From the NCBI GenBank assembly GCA_023379515.1, contig JAMCQQ010000184.1, forward strand, positions 1-8,634: a DNA stretch of 8,634 nucleotides, written 5' to 3'. Of this stretch, positions 7,495 through 8,634 are shown in pieces. Position 1 is the stretch's first letter, and each line of letters starts with the position of its first letter. The stretch is from Actinomycetota bacterium. Lineage in GTDB: Bacteria > Actinomycetota > Humimicrobiia > Humimicrobiales > Humimicrobiaceae. The notes beneath the pieces are model-generated. The model searched no databases. It was not told the origin of the DNA and saw only the letters and a program-made list of their open reading frames with translations. The position numbers were made by a program, and so were the translations under genes.

Positions 7495-8478
7495 TTAGCT
7501 CCTTTCTCTCCACCAGTTCAAAGTATCCAATAATGATTGTTCAATATTATATTCAGGTTTCCAGTTTGTATGTGATACAAGTTTGGTATTATTTCCAAAT
7601 ATTATTTCACTATCAATCGGACGAAGCTTGTTTTTATTCTGCCTTATTTCAATGCCGGGTACCGTGCTATAGGAAATCAATATTTCCAAAAGATCGGAAA
7701 TTTTACTTTTTCTGCCCGAACACACATTATATACTCCATCAAATTTACCCTTATTTAAAATACTTGTATAAGCTTTTACAACATCTCTGACATCCAGAAA
7801 ATCCCTGTATACGTTCAAATTTCCGACAAAAACGACAGGATCTCTTCCCCTTTTTTCTATTTCTGCAATTTGTTTTGCAAAATCAGATATTACGAATCTT
7901 TCGGATTGACCGGGACCTGTATGGTTAAATGATCTTGTAATAAAGACCGGTACCTTAAAAACTTTCTGGTAGGTGGTACAAAAAAAATCCAGAGCAGCTT
8001 TGCTTATTGCATAGGGATTTAGCGGATAAATTTTTTGGTCTTCTTTGATCCCTTCTTCATTATAGTTTGAGTCGCCATATTCTTCAGCGGTACAGGCCAC
8101 AAGAATCTTGCAGCGACCTCCGCAGTGCTTTTTTACACTTTCCAAAACATTTATACCGCTAAATACATTCACCTCAAAAGTTTCTCTTGGATTTTCCCAG
8201 GAAAAATCAACAGAGCTCTGTGCCGCTAAATGAAATATCCGGTCAGGATTGAAATCCTTGATTAAGCTTTCGACTTTTTCCTTATCTTCTAAATCCACCT
8301 CAATTATCTTTAATCTATCTTTGCCGGCAGCAAAACTCCCGATTTCAAAATTTTTGAAGCTTATATCAACCCCCAGGATTTCCACAGAATCACTTTGAGA
8401 GACTTCGTGGCAGTTTAAGAGATGCTCCAGCAGATGTTTTCCCACAAAGCCGGCAATGCCTGTTATCAAAATTTTCAA
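7495..8478 (-). CDS. rmd: GDP-6-deoxy-4-keto-D-mannose reductase (GDP-D-rhamnose synthase)
   Basis: It reduces the Gmd product to GDP-D-rhamnose using NAD(P)H, in the cytoplasm. The 327 residues are an extended short-chain dehydrogenase: GIAGFVG (7-13), HLAAQSSVDFSWENP (83-97), CTAEEYG (129-135), catalytic YAISK (Tyr156, Lys160), RSFNHTGPGQ (182-191), YRDFLDVRDVVKAY (224-237) and YNVCSG (250-255). The FNHTGPGQ and YRDFLDVRDV combination is typical of Rmd and unlike GDP-L-fucose synthase. The start is TTG (8478-8476), with AGGAGA five bases upstream and the expected MKILITGIAG beginning. It is the first gene after the AT-rich leader, so it probably heads the operon. A different 4-ketosugar reductase specificity is possible but less likely next to gmd. 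Confidence 0.93.
   Translation of the reverse strand: MKILITGIAGFVGKHLLEHLLNCHEVSQSDSVEILGVDISFKNFEIGSFAAGKDRLKIIEVDLEDKEKVESLIKDFNPDRIFHLAAQSSVDFSWENPRETFEVNVFSGINVLESVKKHCGGRCKILVACTAEEYGDSNYNEEGIKEDQKIYPLNPYAISKAALDFFCTTYQKVFKVPVFITRSFNHTGPGQSERFVISDFAKQIAEIEKRGRDPVVFVGNLNVYRDFLDVRDVVKAYTSILNKGKFDGVYNVCSGRKSKISDLLEILISYSTVPGIEIRQNKNKLRPIDSEIIFGNNTKLVSHTNWKPEYNIEQSLLDTLNWWRERS
7499..7504 (-). promoter_or_regulatory. Ribosome binding site for the TTG start of the nucleotidyltransferase
   Basis: AAGGAG on the minus strand, seven bases before TTG 7491-7489. It lies inside the final codons of rmd, which stops at 7495-7497, so translation of the two genes is probably coupled. Confidence 0.8.
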
Positions 8479-8483
8479 AAGAA

Positions 8484-8489
8484 TCTCCT
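8484..8489 (-). promoter_or_regulatory. Ribosome binding site for the TTG start of rmd
   Basis: AGGAGA on the minus strand, five bases before TTG 8478-8476. No in-frame ATG lies nearby. Confidence 0.8.
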
Positions 8490-8490
8490 A

Positions 8491-8555
8491 TATCTAAAAA
8501 CACAATCTGATTTTTATATTTTAATATAAATAATTTATTAAAAGAATAAAAAAGG
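8491..8555 (-). promoter_or_regulatory. AT-rich leader, possible operon promoter
   Basis: This is the longest non-coding stretch in the window and lies between the upstream partial gene and rmd. It is almost entirely A and T and holds several TATA-like hexamers, plus an 8-base AT-only inverted repeat (8513-8520 with 8523-8530). No convincing -35/-10 pair can be picked out and there is no GC-rich terminator stem, so promoter function is inferred only from position and composition. Confidence 0.35.
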
Positions 8556-8633
8556 TTATTTAAAAAAATTTTTGATGAAAGTTAAAAAAATTCTCAGGCC
8601 AAGAACAACTACAAGCACCGGGATCAACAATAT
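8556..8633 (-). CDS. C-terminal tail of an unidentified, probably membrane, protein (partial)
   Basis: Reading in from the right edge on the minus strand, a frame open to the edge gives 25 residues, ILLIPVLVVVLGLRIFLTFI and then KNFFK, ending at TAA 8556-8558. The run of Ile, Leu and Val followed by a short basic tail looks like a final membrane-spanning helix with its end in the cytoplasm. The rest of the gene is outside the window, so the family cannot be named. A second frame is also open here (ending nearby, with mixed Cys, Trp and Pro content) and looks less protein-like. Confidence 0.45.
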   Translation of the reverse strand: MLLIPVLVVVLGLRIFLTFIKNFFK

Positions 8634-8634
8634 T

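Noticed and set aside
6345..8478. Near-identical first 20 bases of gmd and rmd coding sequence
   Set aside because: Both are short-chain dehydrogenases beginning MK(A/I)LITG, so similarity of homologous N-termini explains it; the sequences diverge right after.
8513..8530. AT-only 8-base inverted repeat in the leader
   Set aside because: In such AT-rich sequence short palindromes are expected by chance; there is no GC stem or defined T-tract to call it a terminator or operator.

Overview
The window is AT-rich bacterial DNA in which every recognisable gene lies on the minus strand, so transcription runs right to left. The genes are packed like one operon: most gaps are 3 to 34 bases, with one overlap. 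No RNA gene, CRISPR array, integrase or transposase was seen. The order phosphohexomutase, phosphoglucose/phosphomannose isomerase, adenosylhomocysteinase resembles the actinobacterial pmmA-SIS protein-sahH neighbourhood (as in Mycobacterium). The low GC, TTG starts and archaeal/Thermotoga-like short adenosylhomocysteinase suggest an uncultured, probably anaerobic lineage. A low-GC deep-branching actinobacterium is a guess, not a demonstrated placement.

Layout in transcription order: the C-terminal tail of an unidentified membrane protein (8556-8633); a 77-base AT-rich leader; rmd, GDP-6-deoxy-4-keto-mannose reductase (7495-8478); a hexapeptide-repeat sugar-1-phosphate nucleotidyltransferase, probably mannose-1-phosphate guanylyltransferase (6376-7491); gmd, GDP-mannose 4,6-dehydratase (5393-6364); phosphomannomutase/phosphoglucomutase (3931-5382); bifunctional phosphoglucose/phosphomannose isomerase (2820-3896); ahcY (1546-2805); mtnA, which is broken (629-1564, with its lost C-terminus at 513-599); and a second nucleotidyltransferase that runs off the left edge (1-499). 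The first five complete genes form an unbroken route from fructose-6-phosphate through mannose-6-phosphate, mannose-1-phosphate and GDP-mannose to GDP-D-rhamnose, a precursor for surface polysaccharide or glycoprotein glycans. ahcY and mtnA belong to S-adenosylhomocysteine and methylthioadenosine recycling.

The most striking feature is the 3' end of mtnA. The reading frame stops about 45 residues early. The missing C-terminal tail is still present downstream in another frame and ends 13 bases before the next gene, as an operon gene should. The roughly 50 bases between the two parts are a patchwork copied from nearby: a 36-base exact direct copy of the end of ahcY, followed by an 18-base exact inverted copy of an internal piece of mtnA. 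Together they replace the expected NPAFDVTP segment. This looks like a two-step template-switch mutation, although an amplification or assembly chimera would look the same and cannot be excluded from sequence alone.
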